Assembly (NCBI GenBank): GCA_963780805.1
Contig: CAWADP010000010.1
Coordinates: forward strand, 1-64,000
DNA from: JASHVB01 sp963780805
GTDB lineage: Bacteria; Pseudomonadota; Alphaproteobacteria; Acetobacterales; Acetobacteraceae
DNA length: 64,000 nucleotides
Direction: 5' to 3'
This document shows positions 55,548-63,879 of this stretch, piece after piece. Under the pieces are notes generated by a model, which worked only from the letters and a program-made list of their open reading frames with translations, ran no database searches and was not told the DNA's origin. A program made the translations under genes and the position numbers. Position 1 is the stretch's first letter; each line of letters starts with the position of its first letter.

Positions 55548-56165
55548 TCATACTATCGGCGCGTTCGTCTCGCGCACCAGCTTCTGGCGCATCGCCGCGG
55601 CAAAATCCGCATAGTCGTTGCACACCACGGCGAACGCACCCGGGCCACCGATCACTTCCCGCGTATAGGACTGCAACAGATCGGGCTCCTCATGCAGGAT
55701 GCACAATCCGTTGATGGTGATGTTGGCCGCGGCCATGCGGTCGCGGATCGGGCCGGGCGGGATGCCCTGGTTGGAGCGGCCGTCGCCGATCACGTCCACC
55801 ACGCTGCGCTTCGGCTTCGCCGGCACGTTCGCGAGCAGGGTCAGCGCGGCGAGCAGGGTCTCGCCGATCGCGGTCTCGCCGGGGCGGACGGTGCGGGGCA
55901 TATTGTCCACGTCGTCGGCGAAGGCGCGGGCATCGGCGGCGCTGGCGACGCGGGTCCAGTCCGTCAGCACGTCATGCGCGCCGGCGCCGGACCACAGCAA
56001 CAGGCAGGCATAGCTGGCCTTCGCCGGGCCGCCGATCAGGCCCTTGATCACCACAGGGTCGCGCAACGCGTCAGCCATACCGCCGGCGATCAGGTCGAAC
56101 TCGTCATAGGTCACGCTGGCCGAGCCATCGACTGCCAGTACCAGGGCAAGATCCGCTGTCTCCAT
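55548..56165 (-). CDS. DUF1194 (von Willebrand A-like) protein
   Basis: 205 residues from ATG 56165. VLAVDGSASVTYDEF is the metal-ion-dependent adhesion-site motif (DxSxS). It continues with VIKGLIGGPAKASYACLLLWSG, RPGETAIGETLLAALTLLAN (the Thr of the motif), and VVDVIGDGRSNQG with the last Asp. This is DUF1194. Relatives are usually exported and slightly longer, so an earlier start cannot be excluded. Divergent from the CoA-transferase gene. Confidence 0.87.
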   Translation of the reverse strand: METADLALVLAVDGSASVTYDEFDLIAGGMADALRDPVVIKGLIGGPAKASYACLLLWSGAGAHDVLTDWTRVASAADARAFADDVDNMPRTVRPGETAIGETLLAALTLLANVPAKPKRSVVDVIGDGRSNQGIPPGPIRDRMAAANITINGLCILHEEPDLLQSYTREVIGGPGAFAVVCNDYADFAAAMRQKLVRETNAPIV

Positions 56166-56265
56166 TCGGCGCAGTGAACCCCACGACGCGCCTCGCTGCA
56201 CCCCCACTCTTGAGTGAGCAGCGATTGCGGCGGAATATCGCGGCCGCATGAAGGAGAAACCACAG

Positions 56266-57483
56266 ATGCCGGAAAGCCCCGCCGACAAATCACTGTTCGC
56301 CCAATCCCAGACCCGCATGCCGCTGAACGGCCTGAAGGTGCTGGACCTGACGCTGGCACGCGCCGGACCCACGGCGGTGCGCCACCTGGCGGACTGGGGC
56401 GCCGACGTCATCAAGATCGAGCCGCCTCCCAGCGACGGCGAGGACATCACCGGCAACCGCCACGGTTTCGATTTTCAGAACCTGCATCGCAACAAGCGGG
56501 CGATGACCCTGAACCTGAAATCCCCCGAGGGCCACGCCGCCTTCATGCGTCTGGTCAAGGCCGCCGACATCATCGTCGAGAACATGCGCGCCCAGGTGAA
56601 GCATCGGCTGAAGGTGGACTACGACACCGTCAGCGCGGTGAACCCGCGCATTGTTTACGGCAGCATCAGCGGTTTCGGCCAGAGCGGTCCGTACGGCAAG
56701 CGCGCCGGCGTCGATCAGATCGCCCAGGGCATGGGTGGGCTGATGTCGATCACCGGCCTGCCCGGCCAGGGCCCCGTCCGCGTCGGCATTCCCATCGACG
56801 ACCTGACCGCCGGCAACCTGCTCGCGCTCGGCATCATGATGGCGATCTTCGACCGCGAGCGCACCGGCGTCGGCCGCTGGGTCACCACGTCATTGCTCGA
56901 AGCGCAGATCTTCATGCTGGACTTCCAGGCGTCGCGCTGGCTGATGGCGAAGGAAGTGGCGCCGCAGGCCGGCAACGACCATCCGACTGGCATCCCAACC
57001 GGCGTGTTTCCCACCTCCGACGGGCATATCAACATCGCAGCTAGCTCCAGCCGCGTGTTCGGCCGCTTCTGCGAGGCGATCGGCAAGCCGGAGTGGAAGG
57101 ACAAGCGGGAATGGAAGGACCAGAAGTCCCGCAGCGGCCACCGCAAGGAAATCAACACGGCGATCAGTGACGTGACGCGGCACAAGCCGTCGGAATACTG
57201 GATCGAGCTGCTGGAAGGGGCCGGCGTACCGTGCGGCCCGATCTACAGCATCGATCAGGTGTTCGCCGATCCGCAGGTGCAGCATCTCGGCATGGCGACG
57301 CCGATGCGCTCGCCCGAGGTGGGCGACGTGGAGGTCGTGGCGTCGGCGATCAGCATGACCGGCTTCGACAAGGGCATCCGCGTGCCGACGCCGGAGATGG
57401 GGTCGAGCACAGACGACGTGCTGGCGTCGGTCGGCTATAGCGCGGACGAGATCTCCGAGATGCGCAAGAAGGGAGCGATTTGA
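56266..57483 (+). CDS. Class III CoA-transferase (CaiB/BaiF family)
   Basis: 405 residues. Start ATG 56266 is preferred over 56248 because AAGGAGAA at 56251-56258 precedes it. Opening LNGLKVLDLTLARAGPTAVRHLADWGADVIKIEPP, catalytic Asp in AGVDQIAQGMGGLMSITGLP, and VNPRIVYGSISGFGQSGPYGKR are family marks. It is followed after one base by an enoyl-CoA hydratase gene, so the pair probably activates an acid with CoA and then hydrates or isomerises it. Differs clearly from the transferase at 25303. Confidence 0.92.
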   Translation: MPESPADKSLFAQSQTRMPLNGLKVLDLTLARAGPTAVRHLADWGADVIKIEPPPSDGEDITGNRHGFDFQNLHRNKRAMTLNLKSPEGHAAFMRLVKAADIIVENMRAQVKHRLKVDYDTVSAVNPRIVYGSISGFGQSGPYGKRAGVDQIAQGMGGLMSITGLPGQGPVRVGIPIDDLTAGNLLALGIMMAIFDRERTGVGRWVTTSLLEAQIFMLDFQASRWLMAKEVAPQAGNDHPTGIPTGVFPTSDGHINIAASSSRVFGRFCEAIGKPEWKDKREWKDQKSRSGHRKEINTAISDVTRHKPSEYWIELLEGAGVPCGPIYSIDQVFADPQVQHLGMATPMRSPEVGDVEVVASAISMTGFDKGIRVPTPEMGSSTDDVLASVGYSADEISEMRKKGAI

Positions 57484-57484
57484 G

Positions 57485-58309
57485 ATGAACGACATGCCGA
57501 GCGGCGGCATCACCCGCGAATACGCGGGCGGCAAGATGCTGGCGGCGAAGGATGAAGGCGTCGGGCTGGTCACCTTCAACCAGCCGGAGAAGCGCAATGC
57601 CATGTCGCTGGAGATGTGGACCGGGCTGGGCGAGATCCTCGACGAGTTCGCGGCAGACAATTCGGTGCGGGTGGTGATCCTGAGCGGTGCCGGCAACAAG
57701 GCATTCGTGTCGGGCGCGGATATCAGCCAGTTCGAGAAGAACCGCGCCAACGCCAATGCGCAGCAGGAATATGAGCGGCTGGCCGGCGTCGGGCGGACGA
57801 AATATGCCGCGTTCCCGAAGCCGATCATCGCGCGCATCCGCGGCTTCTGCCTAGGCGGCGGGCTGGCGATCGCGATGGGCGCGGATCTGCGCATTGCCGC
57901 GGTGGACAGCGAATTCGGCATCCCGGCGGCGAAGCTTTCGATCGCCTATGCGCCGGAATCGGTAAGGCGGCTGATCGATCTGGTGGGGCCGGCGCATGCC
58001 CGGATGATCCTCTACACCGCGCGGCGCATCAATGCGGCGGAGGCGGAGCGGATCGGCCTGATCAACAAGATGGTTCCCGATGAGGAGCTGAACGTGTACG
58101 TTTTGGACCTCGCCCGGACCATTGCCGACAATGCGCCGCTGTCGGTGGCGGCGTCGAAGCTGACGATCAACGAGATGCTGAAGGACGAGAGCAAGCGCGA
58201 TACTGCCGCGATGGCGCGGATGATGCAGACGTGCTTCGACAGCGCGGATTATAAGGAAGGCCGCACCGCGTTCATGGAGAAGCGGGCGCCGCGGTGGCAG
58301 GGGCGGTGA
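57485..58309 (+). CDS. Enoyl-CoA hydratase/isomerase family protein
   Basis: 274 residues. Crotonase fold: FNQPEKRNAMSLEMWTGL, VVILSGAGNKAFVSGADISQF (oxyanion Ala-Asp-Ile), FPKPIIARIRGFCLGGGLAIAMGADLRIAAVDSEFGIPAAKLSIAYAPES. The usual second catalytic position is in the IPAAKL region. Starts one base after the CoA-transferase stop, probably coupled. Substrate not evident. Confidence 0.92.
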   Translation: MNDMPSGGITREYAGGKMLAAKDEGVGLVTFNQPEKRNAMSLEMWTGLGEILDEFAADNSVRVVILSGAGNKAFVSGADISQFEKNRANANAQQEYERLAGVGRTKYAAFPKPIIARIRGFCLGGGLAIAMGADLRIAAVDSEFGIPAAKLSIAYAPESVRRLIDLVGPAHARMILYTARRINAAEAERIGLINKMVPDEELNVYVLDLARTIADNAPLSVAASKLTINEMLKDESKRDTAAMARMMQTCFDSADYKEGRTAFMEKRAPRWQGR

Positions 58310-58362
58310 ACGTCGCCACCTCATCCCAAGACCGGTTCTGACCCACCCACACGGAGGAAGAG

Positions 58363-59007
58363 ATGAGTCTCAAGGAGAAACTGGCCCCGCTGCGCGCGGC
58401 AACGGCAAAGCGCCTTGGACCCGAAACTCACGCGATCATGCTGAACGCGACCCGCCAATTGCGCGAATCGGGAATGCTGGACCGGGTCATCAAGCCGGGC
58501 GCCCATGCGCCCGACTTCACGCTGAACGACCAGAACAGTGCGCCCGTCGCTCTGGCCGGGTTGCTCGCCACCGGGGCCGTCGTACTGAGTGCATTCCGCG
58601 GCTTCTGGTGACCCTACTGCCGGCATGAGCTGGATGCTTTGCAAGCAGTACTCTCCGAGATCAAGTCGCTTGGTGCCAGCCTGGTTGTGCTGTCGCCGCA
58701 GTTACAGACCTATACGCGGCCAGGCGCGGAGAAGCAGGCGCTCGGGTTCCCGATCCTGACGGACCCGCACAACAAAGTCGGCGAGGCCTATGGGCTGGCG
58801 TTCCGCCTGCCGGACGACCTGATCGCGGTCTACAAGAAGATCGGCGTCGATCTGCCGCGCTACAACGGCGACGAAAGCTGGCGGCTGTCGATACCGGCGC
58901 GGATCGTTATGCGTCACGGCGGTATCGTGGCGTCGGTCGAGGCTGATCCGGACTACACGCACCGGCCGGAAGTCGAACCCACAGTTGCGGTGCTGCGTGA
59001 TCTATAA
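58363..59007 (+). CDS. Peroxiredoxin-like protein, candidate selenoprotein (in-frame TGA at residue 83)
   Basis: Reads as one 214-residue AhpC/TSA-like protein if the TGA at 58609-58611 is translated. Start ATG 58363 follows GGAGGAAG. N-terminus: ATAKRLGPETHAIMLNATRQLRESGMLDRVIKPGAHAPDFTLND; then VVLSAFRGFW-TGA-PYCRHELDALQ; then LSPQLQTYTRPGAEKQALGFPILTDPHNKVGEAYGLAFRLP and GVDLPRYNGDESWRLSIPARIV. In this family the motif is RGxWCPYC, so TGA replaces the first Cys and the second Cys is kept, giving a U-x-x-C motif as known from other selenoprotein peroxiredoxin-like proteins. A hairpin follows the TGA. A simple nonsense mutation is the alternative. The frame is the same on both sides, with no indel. 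Confidence 0.8.
58616..58649 (+). promoter_or_regulatory. Bacterial SECIS-like hairpin downstream of the in-frame TGA
   Basis: Inner stem GGCAT (58622-58626) pairs with ATGCT (58634-58638), with one G-U pair, around loop GAGCTGG (58627-58633). An outer stem ACTGC (58616-58620) pairs with GCAGT (58645-58649). The loop starts with G, 16 bases after the TGA, which fits the known bacterial SECIS spacing and apical G. The interior on the 3' side is unpaired (six bases), so the outer stem is weaker. Confidence 0.55.
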
Positions 59008-59084
59008 TTTGCGGTGCACGAAGAGATCGGCAATTTGCGGTGCGCGAAGCACTCGGCGCGGTCGGCATCGCACCCAACCCAACC

Positions 59085-59191
59085 GTCATGGCCGGGCTTG
59101 ACCCGGCCATTTACTCCATCCGATCGGGCACGTTTTGATCGCGGCGACCCGATCGGCGAGGGCAGATGGCCGGGTCAAGCCCGGCCATGAC
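59085..59191. repeat. Perfect 26-bp inverted repeat of the GGCCGGGTCAAGCCCGGCC type
   Basis: 59085-59110 and 59166-59191 are exact reverse complements, and each is itself nearly palindromic. This is a widespread alphaproteobacterial intergenic repeat. A decayed single arm occurs near 37120-37155. Confidence 0.8.
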
Positions 59192-59227
59192 GAAACTCGC
59201 CGAGACTCGCCGAGACGTGACACGCCA

Positions 59228-59420
59228 TCACGCGCCCATCCAGTCAAGATCCGGCTCGCTCTCCATCGCCGCCAGCCGCTCGAACAACGCCCCTGCCGCG
59301 ATGTCTCCGTAACCGGGTCAGCGTCACGAACTTCTCGCGCAGCTCCTCACGGCTGAGCGGCCGCGCCGGGGTACCGTTGAATTCCGCAACCTCGCGCGTG
59401 AACGACCGGCCGTCCCGCAA
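59228..59420 (-). pseudogene. MmgE/PrpD C-terminal fragment (missing end of the gene at 49901)
   Basis: From 59420 down: LRDGRSFTREVAEFNGTPARPLSREELREKFVTLTR, then after a one-base shift YGDIAAGALFERLAAMESEPDLDWMGA and stop at 59228. This is the typical C-terminus of the family and begins exactly where the gene at 49901-50991 stops. Confidence 0.85.
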
Positions 59421-59545
59421 TGGCAGACATTCTGCGCGCTCGCATCTTTGCCATTGCGTGCGGCTATCCGGATGCCGACGATCTGGACGATCTGCGCAAG
59501 GATCCGGCCCTCAAACTGGCATGTGCTCGTCTGCCGTCAGCGGCG
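59421..59545 (+). pseudogene. IS1380 transposase, internal fragment
   Basis: ADILRARIFAIACGYPDADDLDDLRKDPALKLACARLPSAA is the part that follows RVTH(S/T)L in IS1380 transposases. It continues the fragment at 50992-51198 across the inversion. It is cut off near 59545, before the IS21 element. Confidence 0.82.
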
Positions 59546-59928
59546 GTGAAGAAGCGCGCGTAAACGGCGGCAGGCGTTGCCCGGCGGCATGGCTGTTGGT
59601 GTGACAGCCCGGTCTTGAGGGACAGTCACGTCGATCTCGGAGCGTGGGTGGCGCGATGCGCCGGAGGGTTTGTGGACGCCGGCGGTGACGACACGGATCA
59701 GAACGACGTGTCGTCGCGGTTCGGTTCGTTGGCTTGCAACCCAGCGGCGGCAAAGCCCCGCTCTTGTTGCAGCAGATCCTGGATGCGGCAGATCCTGGAT
59801 GCGGCAGCCGTGGATGGCGCAGACCCTGTCGCGCGGCTCACAGAGTAGTTCGAATACGGCGAGCACCTGCTCTGGGGTCCACCAGTCCGGGATGAGAACG
59901 GCGGCGGCCGGCAGCTTCAGACGCGTGC

Positions 59929-60681
59929 TCATGATTTTCTGCCGCGGCGCTGGCGGGCGCGCTGTTCGGTACGCTCACGAGCCTCCTTGAGACGGTAGGA
60001 TTCACCCTCGACGGCGATGATCTCGGCGTTATGCACCAGCCGGTCGATCAGCGAGACGACACAGGCGGCGTTGGGGAAGACCTCGTGCCACTCGGCGAAC
60101 GGGCGGTTGGTGGTGATCAGCGTGCTGCGGGTCTGATAGCGGCGGGACACCAGCTCGAACATCAGGTCGGCGTGGCGATTGGAGTAGGAGAGGTAGCCGA
60201 CTTCGTCGATCACCAGCAGCGCGGGGCGGGCATAGTGGCGCAGGCGGCGGCGCAAGGCGGAATCGCTATCGAGTGCGCCGAGGTCACCGAGCAATTGCCC
60301 GGCGGAGGTGAACAACACGGTGTGGCCTTGGATCAGCGCCTGGTGGGCGATGTTCTGCGTCAGGGTGGACTTGCCGACGCCGTTGGGACCGACCAGCACG
60401 ACATTGGCGGCCTCCTTGAGGAAGTCGAGCGGCATCAGTGCCTCGACGGCGGCGCGGTCGCAGCGCTTTGGCCAGCTCCAGTCGAAGTCGCAGAGCGGCT
60501 TGAAGCGGCCGATCCGCGCCTCCTTCAGGCGCCGCTCCAGGCTGCGGCGGTGGCGTTCCTGTTCTTCCCAGCCCAGCAGTGACACGACCCAGCCGGCGGC
60601 GGTGACCTCCGGCCAATGCGCGAGTAATCCATGCAAATGCAGCGCGGCGGCGCGGGCGCGCAGGGGATCGGGGTTATTCAT
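59929..60681 (-). CDS. istB: IS21 helper ATPase IstB (intact)
   Basis: 250 residues from ATG 60681. Walker A GPNGVGKST, Walker B LLVIDEVGYLSYS, TTNRPFAEW and an intact C-terminus VVSLIDRLVHNAEIIAVEGESYRLKEARE. The C-terminus shows what was lost in copy 1. It overlaps the istA end by 8 bases. It could act in trans with the intact IstA encoded at 32036-33532. Confidence 0.93.
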   Translation of the reverse strand: MNNPDPLRARAAALHLHGLLAHWPEVTAAGWVVSLLGWEEQERHRRSLERRLKEARIGRFKPLCDFDWSWPKRCDRAAVEALMPLDFLKEAANVVLVGPNGVGKSTLTQNIAHQALIQGHTVLFTSAGQLLGDLGALDSDSALRRRLRHYARPALLVIDEVGYLSYSNRHADLMFELVSRRYQTRSTLITTNRPFAEWHEVFPNAACVVSLIDRLVHNAEIIAVEGESYRLKEARERTEQRARQRRGRKS

Positions 60682-62172
60682 CGGCCGCATCCTTGAGCCG
60701 GTCGTAGGTGTCGAGCGCATGTGGCCTCACCGGTTTATCGCGTGCCTGCACGGCGGCGGGCAGAACGACGGCGACTGGCGGGGGTTCGCCGCGTTGCTCG
60801 CGGCGGCGTTCCAGCGCGAGACGGACCGCGTTCGGATGCGGCACGCCGCGGTCGAGGGCCTCGCGGATGGCGATCTGCAACTCGGCCGCGCCATAGCGAT
60901 CGAGCAGCCGCATCAGGCCGGTGGTGATGGCGCCGAGGTTGGCGCCGCGTTCGGCGGCACGCAGCAGCAGCTCTTGGCTGGCCGGGGCAACCTGGGCGAG
61001 GCGATCGGTGGCGCGATGCTGGCGTGCGGCGCGCTTGTGCGCGACCAAGGTCTCGACGACATGCTCAGTTTGCTCGATCTGTGCCCCCTTATCGAAGCTG
61101 CGGGGATGGCAGGCCAGCACATGGGCACCATCGACGATGCGGACCTCGTGCGTGTCGGCGAGCACCGTCAGCACCCGCCGTACGTGGGTGTGCGGCACGG
61201 TATAATCGTTCAGGTCGAAGCGGACGTAGGGTTGCTTGCCGACCTTGACCGCGACGCGTTCGAGCAGTGGCGCCGGGTTGTCGGGCAGCGGCAACAGGCG
61301 CGGCGCTTCGTCGGCGAATACGTCGCCCACCGTGCGGTCCGGTTCGCCCGGACAGCGCCGGTCGGCGGCCGGGCCGCGGCACCAGTCGTCAGCCTGGGCA
61401 TTGAGATCGTCCAGATCGCTGAAGCCGCGCGCGGCGAAGAATGCCCTGCGCACGTAGCCGATGGCGCGTTCGACCCGGCCCTTCTCATTGCCGCGGGCCG
61501 CCGCGACGGGGCGCGGCTCGAAGCGATACCGCCCGGCAAAGGCGAGCAGATCCGGATGGAACCGGATCGCATCGCCGCGCCGCTCCAGCACCGCACTCTT
61601 CAGATTGTCGTACAGCAGGACACGCGGCACGCCGTCCCAAGCGGTGAAGGCGCCGACATGGTCGCGCAGGAAGCTCTCCATCCGCGCGTCCAGGAAGAAG
61701 CGCAGGAAGATCTGCCGCGAGTGGCTCAGCACCATAACGAACGCCATCACAATGGACGCCGGGCGCGGCCGATCTGGAGATGGCCGAAGTGGGCCCAGTC
61801 CACTTGTGCTTGCTCGCCCGGCAAGTTGCGCAGCCGCAGATACGCCTCGGCCGGACGACGCGGCCGGTGCAACGCAATGAGGTGGCGGAAGTGATCGGGG
61901 CTGCCGCGATGGCCACGCTCGTACGCCATCGCGAACAGGCGGCTGGCGGTCAGGGTGGGGAACTTCTCAAGCGTCGCGCGGATCAGCGGCAGGTAGGCGT
62001 CGATCTGTGACGGCCGCGGGGTGCCGCCGATCCTGGGCAGCCCGGCCTGCGCCGGCACCCGGTGCACCACGCTGTGGTGCACATGCAACTGGCGAGCAAT
62101 GGTGCCGGCAGTCCACTTCTCGGCGTGATAGTAGCGCAGGATCTGCGCTTAGATGTCAGGCGGCGTCACCAT
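60674..62172 (-). pseudogene. istA: IS21 transposase IstA with nonsense codon and frameshift
   Basis: The start at 62172 is followed at codon 8 by TAA in place of GAA (copy 1). A single C is missing near 61750, giving a premature stop after GRARRPL. The rest, from 61740 to 60674, is open and very similar to copy 1, including the DDE Asp and Glu blocks. Two independent lesions make it non-functional. Confidence 0.9.
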
Positions 62173-62466
62173 GGCGCGCGGACCCCGTCGGATGGTGGGC
62201 AAGGTGGCCGCGATGACGCCGGCGGCGGCGCAGGAACCCCTGGCGGAGCAGCGGCAGGCAGGAGCGGCCGCACCAGTGACAGTGCGGACCGGGCAGCCTC
62301 GCTTGGTCGGCCGAGGCGACGGCGGCGCGTGTGGCCGTCATCGCGGCCGGCGCCACCAGATCACCGGCAGGCGGTGCGGGTGAACCGTGATGCGTCACTT
62401 TCTGTTGCCGCGCCCGCCAGCGGCCCATCCGGGCGGCATGCATCCGACGGCCACGATGGCTTGCCT

Positions 62467-62505
62467 AGCCGGCCGCTGCCGGGCCGGCGTACTTCGCCCG
62501 ACAGA
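62467..62505 (-). pseudogene. ISAzo13 short fragment
   Basis: About 38 bases match 47527-47565 of ISAzo13 copy 1 in reverse orientation (the CGGCGTACTTCGCCCGACAG text). It lies between IS21 and IS66 sequence. Confidence 0.65.
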
Positions 62506-63340
62506 GCGGATCGGCGCCTTCGTGCTCTATCTGCTGCACTACCAGTTGCTGCCGGAGCAGCGTCTGGCCGCGCTGATGGCGGACCTGTTCGGCGTGCCTC
62601 TGGTCACCGCCACCATCGCCCGGATCAGCCAGGACTGCGCCGGTCGGTTCCAGGGGTTCGTCGCGGCGGTCCGTGATCGCGTGGTGGCGGCACCGGTCAA
62701 ACATCTGGACGAGACCGGGTTCCGGATTGGCGGTAAGACGCAGTGGCTGCACATCGCCTCGACCATGCTGCTGACCTTCTACCGGGTCGCGGCGAAGCGC
62801 GGCAGCCTGCTGGAGAACATCGCCGGCATCGTCGTGCACGACCACTGGAAGCCCTACTACACGCTGAAGGACGTGCTGCACGCGCTGTGCAACGCCCACC
62901 ACCTGCGCGAACTGAAGGCCCTGCTCGAGATCGAGAAGGAAGACTGGGCGGTCGGGATGCAGCGGTTGCTGCGGCGGGCCTGCCATGCCGTGAACCTTGC
63001 CCGCGAAACCGCGCGGCCGGCCGCCACGACGGGTCGGCCACAATCTGCTGCTGCGGCTCAGCACGTACAAGCAGGACTTGCTTCGCTTCCTGACCGATCC
63101 GCTGCTGCCGTTCACCAACAACCTGGCGGAGCGGGACGGGCGGATGATGAAATTGCGACAGAAGATCTCCGGTGGTTTCCGCTCCGAGGATGGCGCCAAG
63201 GACTTCGCCGTCATCCGCTCGGTCCTCTCGACGACCAGGAAGCAGGGATGGAATATCCTCGCCACCCTCATCGCTGATCCGGACCGCCTGATCTCACAAC
63301 TCCGGCTAAGCTGATCCGGTCGCCATACCTGGGCAGTTAC
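62506..63340 (+). pseudogene. tnpC: IS66 element, 5'-truncated (copy 3)
   Basis: Begins inside the transposase at ERIGAFVLYLLHYQLLPEQRLAAL and includes LDETGFRIGGKTQWLHIASTML, IVVHDHWKPYYTL and the C-terminal NNLAERDGRMMKLRQKISGGFRS. A deletion near 63005 removes about 35 codons present in copy 2 and shifts the frame. The right terminal repeat ends at 63340 (GGGCAGTTAC). It sits against the ISAzo13 piece that follows. Confidence 0.85.
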
Positions 63341-63879
63341 GATATCGCGGCCAATGCCGGCCGCGTAAGCGTGGGCATCGACAACGATACGGCGCAATTC
63401 TCGGTCAACTCGATCCGCCGCTGGCTGCACCTGATGGGCCGGGAGAGGTATCCGGACAGCGACAAACTCATGATCACTGCGGATGGCGGCGGTTCCAACG
63501 GATCGCGCGTGCGGCTGTTCAAGGTCGAACTGCAAAAGCTGGCCGACGAAACCCGACCGGCCCTGCAAGATTGCCATTACCCACCGGGGACATCAAAGTG
63601 GAACAAGATTGAACACCGGCTGTTCTGCCACATCACCGAGAATTGGCGGGGGACGCCACTGACCAGCCAACTCGCGGTTGTCGAACTCATCGCCGCCACC
63701 ACGACCAAGGCCGGCCTGAAGGTGCGGTGCGAGCTCGACACCCGGACTTACCCAAAGGGGATCAAGGTCAGTGAGCAGGAAATGGCCAGCCTAAATGTCA
63801 AAGGTGACGCCTTCCACCCGGAGTGGAATTATACCATTTCCCCCAGGCCGCCTTAACGCGGTGATTGTTGGGCGTGGCC
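63341..63879 (+). pseudogene. ISAzo13 transposase, C-terminal part (copy 2)
   Basis: Open to 63856: GIDNDTAQFSVNSIRRW, LMITADGGGSNGSRVRLF (Asp), KIEHRLFCHITENWRG (Glu) and the end NYTISPRPP. The N-terminal half is missing, replaced by IS66 copy 3. The right terminal repeat TGATTGTTGGGCGTGGCC (63862-63879) is followed by TTA, as in copy 1. The last 121 bases of the window show no gene. Confidence 0.85.

Larger units (their letters stand above)
50992..59420. other. Inverted segment (8.4 kb) with breakpoints in prpD and an IS1380
   Basis: If 50992-59420 is turned round, prpD joins in frame (ending ...AAVVTIVF + LRDGRSFTREVAEF...) and the IS1380 N-terminal piece (ending ...RDPDRITHT) joins the piece starting at 59421 (ADILRARIFAIACGY), with about one base lost. 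Both junctions being restored by one operation shows a reciprocal inversion. Confidence 0.85.
59600..62450 (-). mobile_element. IS21 family insertion sequence (copy 2)
   Basis: Opposite strand to copy 1, same order istA-istB-third ORF. The third ORF remnant is at 59700-59932 and is frameshifted. Leader similarity to copy 1 extends to about 62450. Ends approximate. Confidence 0.8.

Noticed and set aside
58363..58611. A complete 82-residue protein ending at the TGA
   Set aside because: The conserved second half of the same family follows in the same frame, so the short product would lack most of the fold.
59537..59932. Minus-strand open frame of about 131 codons as a complete gene
   Set aside because: Only the first 30 residues match the IS21 third ORF of copy 1; the rest is frameshifted and merges with flanking sequence.
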